Position numbers and translations under genes: made by a program. The notes beneath the pieces were generated by a model. The model had not been told where the DNA came from, made no database searches, and worked only from the letters and a program-made list of their open reading frames with translations. This document shows, one piece after another, positions 1 through 8,741 of a stretch of 51,664 bases of DNA. Each line of letters opens with the position of its first letter. Within the stretch, counting starts at the first letter, position 1. Source of the DNA: Bacillus albus (GTDB taxonomy: Bacteria; Bacillota; Bacilli; Bacillales; Bacillaceae_G); contig NZ_MAOE01000078.1 in the NCBI RefSeq assembly GCF_001884185.1, positions 1 through 51,664 on the forward strand, read 5' to 3'.

Positions 1-770
1 TCATCTTCCGCCTCTATACTTACTTGTACCGTCTCTCCTGCTTTATATGTTTGTTTTTCTATCTCTATCTTCTTTAGAGTAGGGGGCAGTAGATCTACAG
101 GATTTGTTGTCGTACCATCGTTTTTATCATTTTCTGGTTTATCTGGTTCTGTTGTTGGTTTCTCTTTCATATTAATTGCATTGTATAAAAATTGCGCATA
201 TTGCTCACGTGTTACAACCATTTTTGGCTCAAACATATTGTTCCCTGAACCAGCAGCAATTTTATTTTCTTGTAATGCACTGATAGCATTCGTAGCCCAA
301 TAGTTTTTTTCCACATCTTTAAAAGTGGTAGTTGCTGTTGCTTTTAAATTAAAGGCTTTTGTTAACACAGCAGCTAACTGCTCACGTGTTAAGATATTGT
401 CAGGTCCAAATTTCCCATCACCATAGCCACTCATAATACCAACTTTAGTAAGAGATAAGATTTCTTTTTCAAACATATGCCCTTTGACATCAGTAAATGG
501 ATTTTTAATATTAGGTTCATCTGCAGGCTTCAAGTAAGCATAAATCATTCTAGCTACTTGACCACGAGTTATATTATCACCAAAACCAAACATACCATTT
601 CCATAACCTGCAATAATATTTTTATTTGCTAAATCTGTAATAGCATTAAAAGACCAATGGCCTTGTGGAACATCATTAAACCTTTTACCTTCTGCCTGCG
701 CATCTATCATTGGCGTTAATGCTGTCGCCAACATAATACCGCCTGCTAATACCTTCTGTTTAAGTTTCAT
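1..770 (-). CDS. S-layer-homology (SLH) surface protein, 3' end outside window
   Basis: The reading frame starts at ATG 770 (preceded by GAAGGAGATAATTT) and runs off the left edge, giving about 256 residues. A signal peptide (lysine-rich start, hydrophobic core, AQA-type cleavage near residue 27) is followed by three SLH repeats with the FNDVPQGHW, VARMIYAY, GYGDGKFGPD and LTREQ patterns. A linker rich in P, E, K, D and T follows, and then a beta-rich region. SLH repeats bind pyruvylated secondary cell-wall polymer, so the protein should be anchored on the cell surface. It is a paralogue of the SLH protein at 27979-29208. The function of its C-terminal part cannot be judged because it is cut off. 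Confidence 0.9.
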   Translation of the reverse strand, partial: MKLKQKVLAGGIMLATALTPMIDAQAEGKRFNDVPQGHWSFNAITDLANKNIIAGYGNGMFGFGDNITRGQVARMIYAYLKPADEPNIKNPFTDVKGHMFEKEILSLTKVGIMSGYGDGKFGPDNILTREQLAAVLTKAFNLKATATTTFKDVEKNYWATNAISALQENKIAAGSGNNMFEPKMVVTREQYAQFLYNAINMKEKPTTEPDKPENDKNDGTTTNPVDLLPPTLKKIEIEKQTYKAGETVQVSIEAED

Positions 771-1014
771 AAATTATCTCCTTCATTCTAATTAAGTTTA
801 TATGATTTTTTACCCTCAATATAATACTTGAGTACTTTTAAATCCTTCATCTAAACTAACGTTTTAGACTTCTTAAAGAAATTATCCATAAAACCATATC
901 TTCATATATTAATTCAACAAATTAAAACGTGCAATATATTCCTTTTATCTTATTTAGAAGTTTTGAAACACAATAAATTCTAAATAAGATATATCCACTA
1001 ATATCCTATTCGAA

Positions 1015-1275
1015 TTATTTATTACATTGGGAGAAAATTAAAAAACAGGAAATTGTATGTATAAAACAATTACCTGTTTTTAAGATTATTCTTCCATATT
1101 TATGTGGTAAAATCTTATTAACCACTGCCTCGTCATTATCTAAAACGTATTGTATGGCCCTATCAATCTGTTTGACTCTGATATTACTAACATGTCCTAT
1201 ATTCCTGATTTCAGAAAACAGACTAATCTCACCTTGCTGTTGGTCTACTTCATTTCCACGCTTTCCTAGTCCCAT
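1015..1275 (-). CDS. Small hypothetical protein (86 aa), probably with an altered 3' end
   Basis: The ORF starts at ATG 1275 after a GTGAGG ribosome site. No family is recognised; the first 65 residues are hydrophilic and protein-like. The last 20 residues are encoded by an inverted repeat (about 1041-1083, arms AAAACAGG and CCTGTTTT) that looks like a terminator. The original stop may therefore have been lost and the frame extended into its own terminator. The gene may be decaying. Existence is moderately likely and function unknown. Confidence 0.4.
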   Translation of the reverse strand: MGLGKRGNEVDQQQGEISLFSEIRNIGHVSNIRVKQIDRAIQYVLDNDEAVVNKILPHKYGRIILKTGNCFIHTISCFLIFSQCNK

Positions 1276-1400
1276 TGTTATTCCTCACTTTCTCTCAAAA
1301 GGTTAATTTTGTTTAAATTTTGCTTAATTTTCACCAATAACTATCTAAAAATTTTAAAATCGATATATAATGAATTTAATTTAAATTAGGAGTGGTTAAA

Positions 1401-1565
1401 ATGCCTGATACAATAAGACTTGCTCTTTTCATCTTTATAGCAATTAGTGCTGTTTTCTCTTTAATAAAAGAGTTTAAAAAACCTGAGAAAAAAGCACTTT
1501 GGATTTCAATAGAATTTTTAGTTCTTTTCTGGGCGACATGGGTAATTTCAAATATCATAATCTAA
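1401..1565 (+). CDS. 54-aa hydrophobic peptide, paralogue A
   Basis: ATG 1401 follows the ribosome site TTAGGAGTGG. The peptide begins MPDTIRLALF, has two hydrophobic segments (about 6-22 and 33-54) around a lysine-rich hinge, and ends SNIII. It has two paralogues of exactly the same length at 8393-8557 and 9557-9721. All three keep the MP start, an SLIKE/YLIKE motif before the basic hinge and a hydrophobic tail. Each is followed by a conserved GAGCAGTTAGC hairpin terminator and further hairpins. Short hydrophobic peptides in such a setting resemble type I toxins, but no family is recognised and antisense promoters are not clear. Membrane location is inferred from composition. Confidence 0.65.
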   Translation: MPDTIRLALFIFIAISAVFSLIKEFKKPEKKALWISIEFLVLFWATWVISNIII

Positions 1566-2303
1566 TTTGTAGAGTATTAGTTCTTCTGAATAAAACTCAA
1601 TATTCCGTCAATACTGTAGACAACCCATTTCTTAACCATATTCCATGATTGGAGCAGTTAGCTTTTGCTAACTGCTCTTTTATTTGTAAAAGGCACTTAT
1701 TTAACTGGGCAACCATATAATATTCTACGTTCCTTTCTATATAAAATAGTCGTTACAAAAGGAATCTCGTCACGAGAGCACTTTATTTAGTGCTCTTTTT
1801 TACTTATGCTTACCAGAAAGCATTTTTGTTTTAAATAATAGCTTCAAACTACTTGGTCATATTTACCAATTCATTTCCCGCTAAAACCATGTTAAAATCA
1901 CCTGTGAGTACGACATAACTCAGTCTTATGAAGCTCTGTAACATTTTCTGCAGGGCTTCTTTTTTTCAACAAGCCGTTAGTTAAGTATGCTGAGTACTTT
2001 GATTTATAAAATCACTTTTTGTTCACTTTTTTGATACATTTATGAAACATTCATGTGTTATCTTCAGTACGTTCTTTTCTTTTTATAATGTCGTGTGAGA
2101 TATACCATGACTTGGAGCCCTAGACCCCTAATCCTAGGGCTTCTTCATTTTAAAAAGGATTTTGTTTAAATTCACCTTAATTTACATCATTATTTCCTGA
2201 TATTTTAATTGTGTTATAAGTTAGAAGGAATGCTAAAGCATGAAAAAATATAATTAAAATCACACAATGGGCAACAATTACCTATTTTCACAACTATTCT
2301 CTA
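1566..2303 (+). ncRNA. Array of short hairpin-terminated units after paralogue A (possible small RNAs)
   Basis: No gene is seen here, but there are at least four strong hairpin/T-run terminators in a row. They are GAGCAGTTAGC/GCTAACTGCTC (about 1651-1680), GAGCACT/AGTGCTC (about 1774-1800), a GAAGCTCTG...CAGGGCTTC hairpin (about 1928-1966), and GCCCTAG/CCTAGGGC (about 2118-2150). A TATAAT-like box precedes some of them. The same order of units recurs at 8560-9545 after paralogue B, so the block is a segmental duplication. Several short non-coding transcripts are plausible; this is inference from terminators only. Confidence 0.4.
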
Positions 2304-3188
2304 CTATATATTTTGTAATATCTTATTAACCTCTTCTACACTTAATTCAGCAGCTTCTGCAACTTTCTCTATAGGTAACCCTACTTTAATCATATTTTGA
2401 ATTAGTTGTATTATGGCTTCTTTTGCACCTTTTTCTTTTGCCGTTTCTATTTCTGATACTCTATCTTTTATTGCTTTTTCTCTAGCCTCATATAACCGTA
2501 AAAAGTCCTTATCGCTACTTAAACGCTCCCAATCCTCTATTGCTTTTTTCAAAACTGGATCTTTTTCCATTGCTATCGCCTCCAGGATTGTTGTTAATCT
2601 CTCATCCTCATACGCAGGAAATAATAATAACCAACGCGCTAAAGAATCTTCCCATGGATTCATTCGTTCTCCTTGCCATTCTTGAATTACTTTTGGAATT
2701 TCAAGAAAATGCAACTGCATATTTTCAGTAATAATGCGCTTCGATTTCTTGTTCATCACTGTATTAACATTATGAAACTCTTGCTCTTCTGGAAACAGAA
2801 TGAAATCTACTATATTAATACAAATGGTTGGTCTTAATTCCGTGTACTTCATCCCTTGAGTCATTTGGGAATAATACATGCCTGACCAATAGAACAAAGA
2901 GCGCTCTATCATATCTTTTTTGTCTCGAACTTGAATCTCTATATTAATTTTTATACCACTATTTAACGTAGCTCGCAAATCTAAAATAGACAATTTATCA
3001 TCCTTCTGCTCTCTTGGAAGGTGCGGATCATCTAAGTGCAAAGATTTAATTTCTTCATCAATAGATGATTGTAGTACTGCGTTAAGAAACCCAATTAATA
3101 TATCTTCATTTCCTTCTACTCCAAACAAACGCTTAAAAGCATAATCAACTCGTAAATTTACTAGATTCTTTTTTACATAGACACTCAT
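2304..3188 (-). CDS. Rpn family PD-(D/E)XK nuclease / putative transposase
   Basis: About 294 residues from ATG 3188 (MSVYVKKN), preceded by AAAGGTAGAGAAG. The longer frame to 3230 would need a GTG without a good ribosome site. The N-terminal part, with DYAFKRLFG and FLNAVL, and the nuclease core around DLRATLNSGIKINIEIQV (a D followed by an ExQ motif) match the Rpn (YhgA-like) family, which is linked to RecA-independent recombination. The C-terminal helix EKVAEAAELSVEEVNKIL is typical. It stands alone. A fragment of a second Rpn gene lies just upstream. Full length for the family. Confidence 0.85.
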   Translation of the reverse strand: MSVYVKKNLVNLRVDYAFKRLFGVEGNEDILIGFLNAVLQSSIDEEIKSLHLDDPHLPREQKDDKLSILDLRATLNSGIKINIEIQVRDKKDMIERSLFYWSGMYYSQMTQGMKYTELRPTICINIVDFILFPEEQEFHNVNTVMNKKSKRIITENMQLHFLEIPKVIQEWQGERMNPWEDSLARWLLLFPAYEDERLTTILEAIAMEKDPVLKKAIEDWERLSSDKDFLRLYEAREKAIKDRVSEIETAKEKGAKEAIIQLIQNMIKVGLPIEKVAEAAELSVEEVNKILQNI

Positions 3189-3233
3189 GTTCTTCTCTAC
3201 CTTTCTCGTTTTAAAATTGTATTTAAGCACATA

Positions 3234-3267
3234 AAAAAAGATAGAATTACAATTCTATCTTTTTCTC
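3234..3267. terminator. Bidirectional hairpin terminator
   Basis: An AAAAAGATAGAATT/AATTCTATCTTTTT inverted repeat lies between the Rpn gene and the Rpn fragment. A-runs and T-runs on both sides allow termination on either strand. Confidence 0.7.
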
Positions 3268-3298
3268 CTCTATTCACATCACCAAGTATGGCTTCTAG

Positions 3299-3450
3299 TT
3301 ACTTGATATATAAAATAACCTCTTCACACATATTTGTCGCATTTGCAATTTTCATGATAGAACCCCCCTCATTATAAAATCGCTGAATGAGTTCCATTCT
3401 TTCTTGTTCCCTAGTTTTTTTCTACGTCCATTAATTGTTGCATAATATCC
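3299..3450 (-). pseudogene. C-terminal fragment of a second Rpn-family gene
   Basis: The minus frame ending at 3299 encodes MELIQRFYNEGGSIMKIANA... and ends EEVILYIK. This resembles the C-terminal helical tail of Rpn proteins (compare VAEAAELSVEEVNKIL in the intact neighbour). The upstream coding sense (MQQLMDVEK) is in another frame across an A-run at about 3417, so there is a frameshift. The catalytic core is missing. Confidence 0.6.
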
Positions 3451-3510
3451 ATATCCTTAATACACACCTTTCTTTTATATATAATCCCCTAGCTAAAATG
3501 ATACGATTTA

Positions 3511-4824
3511 TTATATTGTGCGGAAAACAGGCTTGAAAGAAGCTTGCATTGCATCATCGAGACCTTTCCCTTGTGCTGGGTTCCATGCAGCAATAATTAC
3601 GTTATAACCCTCTTTCTTTAGCTTTGTCGCAAAGTCTATAAGAGCTTTTCGTACTTTTTCATTCTCTACTAAATCGGCATCAAACGCTAAATAAACATTT
3701 TCTACCATCATATCCTTTAATACAGGCATAACAATTCGCCAAGCATTTACACCAGGAATTGCAAGAACCGTTGTTCCTATTTCAGAAAGTTCCACTTTAT
3801 TAAACCTCTCTGGAATCAAATCAGCAATCAGATCTGCTTTTATAGCTCCCTCTGTTATCATCACTGATTTAGTTTGATGAAGTGTACCAGAATTCCAATG
3901 TTTCAAATGAGAACTTGGTACCGCTACATGCACAGGCAGTGGATTTTCACTACCTCCTGCACCAGTTCCTTGATTTTTGTTTGCTGATGAGATCCATAAA
4001 TATTTTTGCCCTTTATGAATCTTTACAACAATTCGTTCCTCTTGAGATGGAATTTCTACCTTTTTGCTCACTTCTAGTTCACCTTCAAAGATACAATCAT
4101 CATTTTTAGTTATCTTTACAATATTAGGCTGTTCGATTAATTCCGCTTGAACTCCAGTAGGTGCCGTTTTCACATGAACGGAGTTTTTCACTTCATCCAC
4201 ACGAACCTGCCACCCAACAATTTGATTGTATTGGTTTCGAAAAGGAATCAATATACCAGGGAAGCCTGACATCAAACGAAGAGAAAGTCGACCTTTTTTC
4301 ATCTCATAAAAACCCGGAATTCCCTGCCAGCAATGTTTATTCCCAATCTGTTTAAATAGCTTTTCCCAAACTGTCGTATATGTATTATCCTCTTCTAACT
4401 CAATTTGTTGTTTTAAGAAAGAGCGATATTGACGTACTTGTATTTGTTCCTCGCTCATTTTTCTATCTCTTATTAAATGTGCATGATGATGCTTTTGCAA
4501 TGGTATGAAATCCATTAACTTACGATTAAACACATTTAATTCCTCATTGCTTTTCTTATCATGGATCTGAACTTCATTCACCTCAGGCAATTGATACTTA
4601 TCTTTTCCATTTATGTAGTGAATGTAGCTTGGATTGCCCGTGTTTTTTCCATAGATCCATTTACTTTCTACACGTGTACACGCTACTTTCTCTTGCGAAA
4701 CATGCAGCATGCAATTGCCTGTATCATGACAAATTGGACACGGAACACGATAAAACTCCCACCAGCTACCTCTTGGATAAGCACTTGTTAAACGGAACTG
4801 TCCTTTTTGAATGTTATAATGCAT
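3511..4824 (-). CDS. Primase-like zinc/Toprim protein (DUF3854 type)
   Basis: 437 residues from ATG 4824. The N terminus has a zinc-ribbon pattern with Cys29, Cys32, Cys38 and Cys49 (PCPICH...NC...AC), as in DnaG-type primases. The C-terminal third has a Toprim-like core: MITEGAIKAD near residue 322, AIPGVNAW, then LAFDAD near 380 and GKGLDDAM near 420. A middle region with a GILIPFRN-like segment is typical of DUF3854 proteins of plasmids and phages. The likely role is priming or processing of plasmid DNA. The downstream-facing neighbour is a fragment of a large polyvalent protein, a common partner of such genes. The primase assignment rests on motifs only. Confidence 0.75.
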   Translation of the reverse strand: MHYNIQKGQFRLTSAYPRGSWWEFYRVPCPICHDTGNCMLHVSQEKVACTRVESKWIYGKNTGNPSYIHYINGKDKYQLPEVNEVQIHDKKSNEELNVFNRKLMDFIPLQKHHHAHLIRDRKMSEEQIQVRQYRSFLKQQIELEEDNTYTTVWEKLFKQIGNKHCWQGIPGFYEMKKGRLSLRLMSGFPGILIPFRNQYNQIVGWQVRVDEVKNSVHVKTAPTGVQAELIEQPNIVKITKNDDCIFEGELEVSKKVEIPSQEERIVVKIHKGQKYLWISSANKNQGTGAGGSENPLPVHVAVPSSHLKHWNSGTLHQTKSVMITEGAIKADLIADLIPERFNKVELSEIGTTVLAIPGVNAWRIVMPVLKDMMVENVYLAFDADLVENEKVRKALIDFATKLKKEGYNVIIAAWNPAQGKGLDDAMQASFKPVFRTI

Positions 4825-4837
4825 AATCCCCCACCCC

Positions 4838-5101
4838 TTATATATTGTTTATTATGTATAGAACAATTACCACCATTAAACTCCTTATACTTCTATTTAA
4901 ATGCTTTCTTTGTTCTCCTAACAGATATACAAAAGAATATATATCACAAACTAAATAATCGTTTTTATGTTCTTGTTCTAGCAAAGCGGGTGCTATATAT
5001 ACTTTAAATGCTCTAGCAAACATCTCGTGATTTGTAGACCAATATTTTTTGATTCTCTTTTTATCTAATTTGATTTTTGTATCAAAGTATAGATACCTCA
5101 A
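4838..5101 (-). pseudogene. C-terminal fragment of a large polyvalent protein (LPD1-like domain)
   Basis: The frame carries KKYWSTNHEMFARAFKVYI and NDYLVC, which match the pattern of the LPD1 domain found near the end of giant plasmid/phage polyvalent proteins. The only start is a TTG at 5101 with a poor context, and these proteins are normally far longer. The gene is therefore probably truncated at its 5' end, next to the repeat element at 5185-5355. It lies 13 bases upstream of the primase-like gene on the same strand, which suggests a former operon. Confidence 0.6.
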
Positions 5102-5184
5102 AACTAGTATTCGTTTTATATCTCCCTAAATAATAATTATTGCCTAATGTAATAATGGGTTTTACCAGTCAAACAGACTTTAAA

Positions 5185-5357
5185 ACAACACAAAAAGGGA
5201 TTCTTCAAGTCGATTAAAAATGTGCACAGCTAATTAAATAAGCTTTATATACACTAATCGGCTCAAAGAAGCCCTTTCATAATTAAAACAAGACATAACT
5301 TGCTTCTACAACTCAACCACAACGCATAAGGTGTGGGAATAAACGGAATCAAATAAA
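5185..5357 (-). repeat. Long-hairpin RNA-like element, copy 1
   Basis: About 170 bases are repeated, in opposite orientation, at 49975-50150. Read on the minus strand, the conserved block contains TTGATTCCGTTTATTCCCAC, GTTGTGGTTGAGTTGTAG and then AAGGGCTTCTTTGAGCCGAT. About 35 bases later the complementary AATCGACTTGAAGAATCCC follows, and the block ends in a T-run. It has no coding frame. A 19-base stem plus T-run suggests a structured small RNA with its own terminator, or a mobile non-coding cassette. Confidence 0.55.
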
Positions 5358-5753
5358 CAATAAATATAGTTCCATGTTAATAAATTCATACAAAAATTTC
5401 AACAACTTTATGTTTCCTTCATCCACTCCTTTCTACCTTTCAGTGAATATTTTTGTACTACCATATGTTTCTACCGTTTCAAATTACAATCCTAGATCTT
5501 GCTCTCTTATAACAGCTCGTGCATATCCCACCAATCCCATTAATTGTCCCTCTGATACTATCTAAAATTTATCATTTATATATATGCTATTTTAGGCTGA
5601 CTTTTAGACAGACAAAAAGAACTTTTCTCTTTCGTTGGGTTCATTTGTTTAAATAGGCTAATCTATTATTTCTTATAAATTCATTAGTTTGAATATTATA
5701 TATTATTGTTTCTTTCATATACTGTATTAGATTGCTAGAAAGGAGGCGTAACC
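5358..5753. other. Intergenic region without recognisable gene
   Basis: AT-rich sequence. A short minus-strand frame (GQLMGLVGYARAVIREQ, about 5504-5555) looks protein-like but has no start context and may be a gene remnant. Nothing else can be supported. Confidence 0.4.
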
Positions 5754-5891
5754 ATGGATAGTTGCGTTGTGTTTGTAAACGGACAACCTTTTTTAGTTCT
5801 TTCAGTCGCTGGTATCGAAATTGCTAGATTAGAGATTTCTCTCCAAGTAGCATTAGCTTTAAGAGTGCTCGGAATACCAATCTGCGATTAA
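5754..5891 (+). CDS. 45-aa hypothetical peptide
   Basis: ATG 5754 follows a strong GAAAGGAGGCG ribosome site. The peptide starts MDSCVVFVNGQPF, is rich in V, L, I and A, and ends ALRVLGIPICD. It has two cysteines. A good terminator follows within 15 bases, so this is probably a real single-gene unit. No family is recognised with confidence. Confidence 0.65.
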   Translation: MDSCVVFVNGQPFLVLSVAGIEIARLEISLQVALALRVLGIPICD

Positions 5892-5905
5892 TTAACGTAC
5901 CGCTA

Positions 5906-5936
5906 AAGAAGAGGGCATTAGCTCTCTTTTTTTATT
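5906..5936 (+). terminator. Intrinsic terminator of the 45-aa gene
   Basis: GAGGGC-ATTA-GCTCTC hairpin followed by an eight-base T-run. Confidence 0.8.
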
Positions 5937-5942
5937 TTCCCC

Positions 5943-6029
5943 TTATCTTTCCTTTCTTAACAATAAACAAGACGCCACCCAAATCACGGCAGCGCCTACA
6001 ATAATTGCTATACACTTAATCAAAATCAT
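5943..6029 (-). CDS. 28-aa hydrophobic micropeptide
   Basis: ATG 6029 is preceded by TTTGAGGATAA. The product is a single hydrophobic helix (MILIKCIAIIVGAAVIW...) with a basic tail ending RKER. It sits 12 bases downstream of the 63-aa gene on the same strand and may be co-transcribed. Real but very short; low confidence. Confidence 0.35.
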   Translation of the reverse strand: MILIKCIAIIVGAAVIWVASCLLLRKER

Positions 6030-6040
6030 TTATCCTCAAA

Positions 6041-6232
6041 TTATTTATTTCTTTGCTTCCATACCCCATTCTCTTTACGATAAGTATTCTTTCCATTCAT
6101 GAAGTCAGCTGTATTACCAGGAATGCTATATTTTTTATTCTTTTTCTTAGCCTTCTTCTTCAGCCTTTTCTCTTCTTGAATAGTTTGCAAATCCGCCTTC
6201 CATTGTTTCAACAAATCCTTTTCCCGTCGCAT
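6041..6232 (-). CDS. 63-aa lysine-rich hypothetical protein
   Basis: ATG 6232 has GAGAGGT nine bases upstream. The product is strongly basic with a KKKAKKKNKK run in the middle and begins with a charged helix (MRREKDLLKQWKAD). It could bind nucleic acid or be a small spore-type protein, but no family is recognised. It is followed by a 28-aa hydrophobic peptide. Confidence 0.55.
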   Translation of the reverse strand: MRREKDLLKQWKADLQTIQEEKRLKKKAKKKNKKYSIPGNTADFMNGKNTYRKENGVWKQRNK

Positions 6233-6418
6233 CGAATTTGTACCTCTCGGATTAAAATGTGAACCAAATTACTAGATTCTACCTATTTATATAGATATCC
6301 TTTAATCCAAATGTTCATTTTGTTCAAATTTACGTTTATTTATCACCAATTTATGGTTATCCTTCTAAATAGACCAACAACATAATAAAATTCTTTATAT
6401 ACCCTTAGGAGATCTATC

Positions 6419-6508
6419 ATGTTCAACTTTCGTGCAATACTACTCATCTTAGGATTCATTTTGTTTTTATATGGATTCATCGCTCTAGCGTTATTCTTTA
6501 CAGTTTGA
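6419..6508 (+). CDS. 29-aa hydrophobic micropeptide, stop supplied by mobile element
   Basis: ATG 6419 follows TTAGGAGATCTATC, a strong ribosome site. The peptide is one hydrophobic helix (MFNFRAILLILGFILFLYGF...). Its TGA stop at 6506-6508 is the first three bases of a repeat element (TGACACTCCCACGGC). The original C terminus may therefore be replaced. Membrane location is inferred. Confidence 0.45.
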   Translation: MFNFRAILLILGFILFLYGFIALALFFTV

Positions 6509-6910
6509 CACTCCCACGGCTAAAGCCGCAAGCTGACTAACGTCAGTGAGATTCTTACTACCAAAGGCGAAGTCCATTTCTGGTATCGCTGACGTGCAAG
6601 ATTGCGGTGTGCCATCACCACTCCCACAACAGACCATATAGGTTCGTGGGCTACGGTACTGTGACCATACCGTACAGATTGTTAGTTCTCAAATGTTTTT
6701 ACGTCTTGTTCTTGACGACTTAATACATTTTACGGAGTAGAAGAATTTGCTACTCCAACCTCATATGTATTCTGTTTTCAGAGAACAGTCGTTTTAAAGT
6801 CTTTTGCATGACTATGAATAGAGTATACCATGTTTTGCTATGCAAAAACGATACTTTCATCCCACGTCTAAAGACGGACTAAAGTCCTGTGTGGGCTTTC
6901 TCGTATCATA
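6506..6910 (-). mobile_element. Non-autonomous IS605-like element, type B copy 1
   Basis: About 400 bases without a transposase frame, highly similar to 49363-49830. Shared landmarks in order are TGACACTCCCACGGCTAAAG, CTGACGTGCAAGATTGCGGTG (split by small changes), ACGGAGTAGAAGAATTTG and CTCATATGTATTCTG. The TGACACT end with a CCCACGGC/GCC hairpin looks like an IS200/IS605 right end in minus orientation. The other end carries a second hairpin (CCCACGTCTAAAGACG). It abuts a tnpB remnant. Confidence 0.6.
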
Positions 6911-6927
6911 AGTTCTGTAATAGCTAG

Positions 6928-7409
6928 TGAACTACCCACCACTTAACGTCCTAATGGACTATTTGAAGTGGGGGCTTCTCGGTTAGTCGTTACTTTTAAT
7001 AGCTAACGAATTCGTCCTAAGACAACCGAGCTAACTCCCTCGTTCCAAGGGTTACTTTATTGCTATCTTATACTAACGCTAATAGGCGTATTGCTTCATT
7101 TTTGATATTGATAGCTGCGTTATAATCTCTATCGAGATTTACACCACATATACAAGAATATACTCGCTCAGACAATGACATATTTTTCACATTTCCACAA
7201 CGGCTACATGTTTTTGTGGAAGGAAACCATTTGTCTATTTTCACAAGTTGTTTGCCTTGTTCGTGTAGTTTATAAGCTAAAAAAGAAGTGAACATACCCC
7301 AACCATTGTCAGCGACACTTTTTCCAAAATGAAGTGCTTGCGACATTCCTTTCATATTTAGATCTTCAATAGCTACAATACGCTGAGATATTGTTTGGTT
7401 CCATATCAT
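6928..7409 (-). mobile_element. IS605-type element remnant with right end and 3' part of tnpB
   Basis: The right end at 6928-6980 (read on minus: CCCCCACTTC...GACGTTAAGTGGTGGGTAGTTCA) is closely related to the right ends of the three 385-bp elements elsewhere in this window. Between it and the tnpB fragment lies a structured stretch where the omega (guide-scaffold) RNA of TnpB is expected. The left end and N-terminal tnpB are missing. Confidence 0.7.
7068..7409 (-). pseudogene. tnpB: TnpB (IS605 OrfB) C-terminal fragment
   Basis: 113 residues carrying the end of the RuvC-like domain and the zinc finger. IAIEDL-type sequence (IVAIEDLNMKGMSQ) is followed by CSRCG, then YSCICG and the final RuvC motif DRDYNAAINI. 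A full TnpB is about 370 residues, so about two thirds is missing. TnpB is an RNA-guided nuclease that keeps IS605 elements in place. The fragment lacks the first RuvC catalytic motifs and should be inactive. Confidence 0.85.
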
Positions 7410-7456
7410 TTCTATGCCCCCTAATATTTAATGTGTAATTTCTATACAACAAAGAA

Positions 7457-7476
7457 AAAAGCATCCGAGTTGGATG
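7457..7476 (-). terminator. Terminator of the 92-aa gene
   Basis: Read on minus, a GCATCC-AACTC-GGATGC hairpin is followed by TTTTTTC, directly behind the stop of the 7478-7756 gene. Confidence 0.75.
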
Positions 7477-7477
7477 C

Positions 7478-7756
7478 CTAATGTATACTAATATTAATAT
7501 TGAATAGCTTCATTGAAAGACTTTCTAAAACAATAAATATACTAGCTGAAACTGATCTATATCCAATATTCTTTCCTGTAACATTAATAGTAATCTCCGC
7601 TAAATGGTTTGGTACATCATCTTTTTCAAAAATTTTATCTTCAACCTTTTCAACTATTGCTACATTTTCCACTTCTTTAAAAGTTTTCAGTAATTTTTTT
7701 TCTAATAAAGTAAAATCAAAATTTTCATCTTTAACCACATCAAATTTAATTTTCAT
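7478..7756 (-). CDS. 92-aa hypothetical protein
   Basis: The start chosen is ATG 7756 (MKIKFDVVKD), which has GGGGG five bases upstream. The ATG at 7768 would itself overlap that site. The product is acidic/basic mixed with alternating beta-like segments and no membrane helix. It has its own terminator. No family recognised. Confidence 0.5.
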   Translation of the reverse strand: MKIKFDVVKDENFDFTLLEKKLLKTFKEVENVAIVEKVEDKIFEKDDVPNHLAEITINVTGKNIGYRSVSASIFIVLESLSMKLFNINISIH

Positions 7757-7779
7757 TTTTTCCCCCATTTTTAACTAGT

Positions 7780-8392
7780 TAATACATTAACATCTATATA
7801 ATTATATATATTTGTATTAAATAATTCAAAAAATATGTTTTATCAATTTACTCATAGTTAACCTATGTTATATATAGAAAAATAAAAAACAAACGAAAGA
7901 AGTTCCCCTTTAAATACATTGAGCTGGAGAGATCAGCTAGGTTCGGCATTAGGTGCAGCCATTGTATCTGTAGAGATTTTTACTTTAAGTAACTTGAATT
8001 TAAAATAAATTCCCCGTCAATACTGTATGTAGGCTGTATGCCACAACTCATTTGAAGTAGTTTCTTTGTATCTCCTTGTATTGAGCAGTTAGCTTTTGCT
8101 AGTTGCTCTTTTAGTCGTGACTATTATTAACAAACTTTCATACAATATATTGTTTTTATAAATTAAGCTCGCCACTTGAATTATAAAAATGGGATTAAAC
8201 TCTATAACCTTTTCAGGAATCATCCATATTTTATTTCTGAAAAAGTGCTTTATTTTACTGAAAGATGGTTGCGGAAACAAGCGCCTTTTTGTTTATGACA
8301 AAAGGATTATTTTTTTAAAATTTTATCTACTAATGACTAATAAATATCTTATAATTGTTATATATAAAATATTTTGTTTAGGAGCAGATAAA
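7780..8392. other. Intergenic, with a fourth copy of the GAGCAGTTAGC terminator
   Basis: A short plus-strand coding relic (SWRDQLGSALGAAIVSVEIF, about 7921-8007) has no proper start. It is followed by a block like that behind the 54-aa genes (CCCCGTCAATACTGTATG and a GAGCAGTTAGC hairpin at about 8081-8114). This looks like a fourth, decayed unit of the peptide/hairpin array. Nothing else seen. Confidence 0.4.
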
Positions 8393-8557
8393 ATGCCATT
8401 TACACTCGAACTTATTCTTCTCATTTTTTTAGCAATTAGTGCTGTTGGCTATTTGATAAAAGAATTTCAAAAAACTAAGAAAAGAAAGCTTGGAATATCA
8501 CTAGAATTTTTAGTTCTTTTCTGGTCAATATGGAGAATAACGAATATCATAATCTAA
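8393..8557 (+). CDS. 54-aa hydrophobic peptide, paralogue B
   Basis: ATG 8393 follows TTAGGAGCAGAT. The product (MPFTLELILLIFLAISAVGY...) shares most residues with paralogue A, including the LIKEF motif, the basic hinge and the EFLVLFW...NIII tail. It has two predicted membrane helices. The longer in-frame upstream extension has no ribosome site. The following block repeats that of paralogue A, but interrupted by a 387-bp element. Confidence 0.65.
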   Translation: MPFTLELILLIFLAISAVGYLIKEFQKTKKRKLGISLEFLVLFWSIWRITNIII

Positions 8558-8741
8558 TTTGTAAAATATAATCTCTTGTGAATAAAACTCAATATTTCGT
8601 CAATAATGTATATGACACTAGATTTTCTCCTTGTTCCCCCTTGGAGAACCGAGTAGTTAGCTTTTGCTGACTGCTCTTTATTTGTAAAAATACACTTAAT
8701 TGACAAGAAGCGCATATAATATTTTGCGTTCCTTTCTTTAT

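Noticed and set aside
7780-8392. 122-aa frame starting at 8189 as a longer form of the 54-aa paralogue B
   Set aside because: The extension has no ribosome site and is absent in paralogues A and C, which start at the equivalent ATG.
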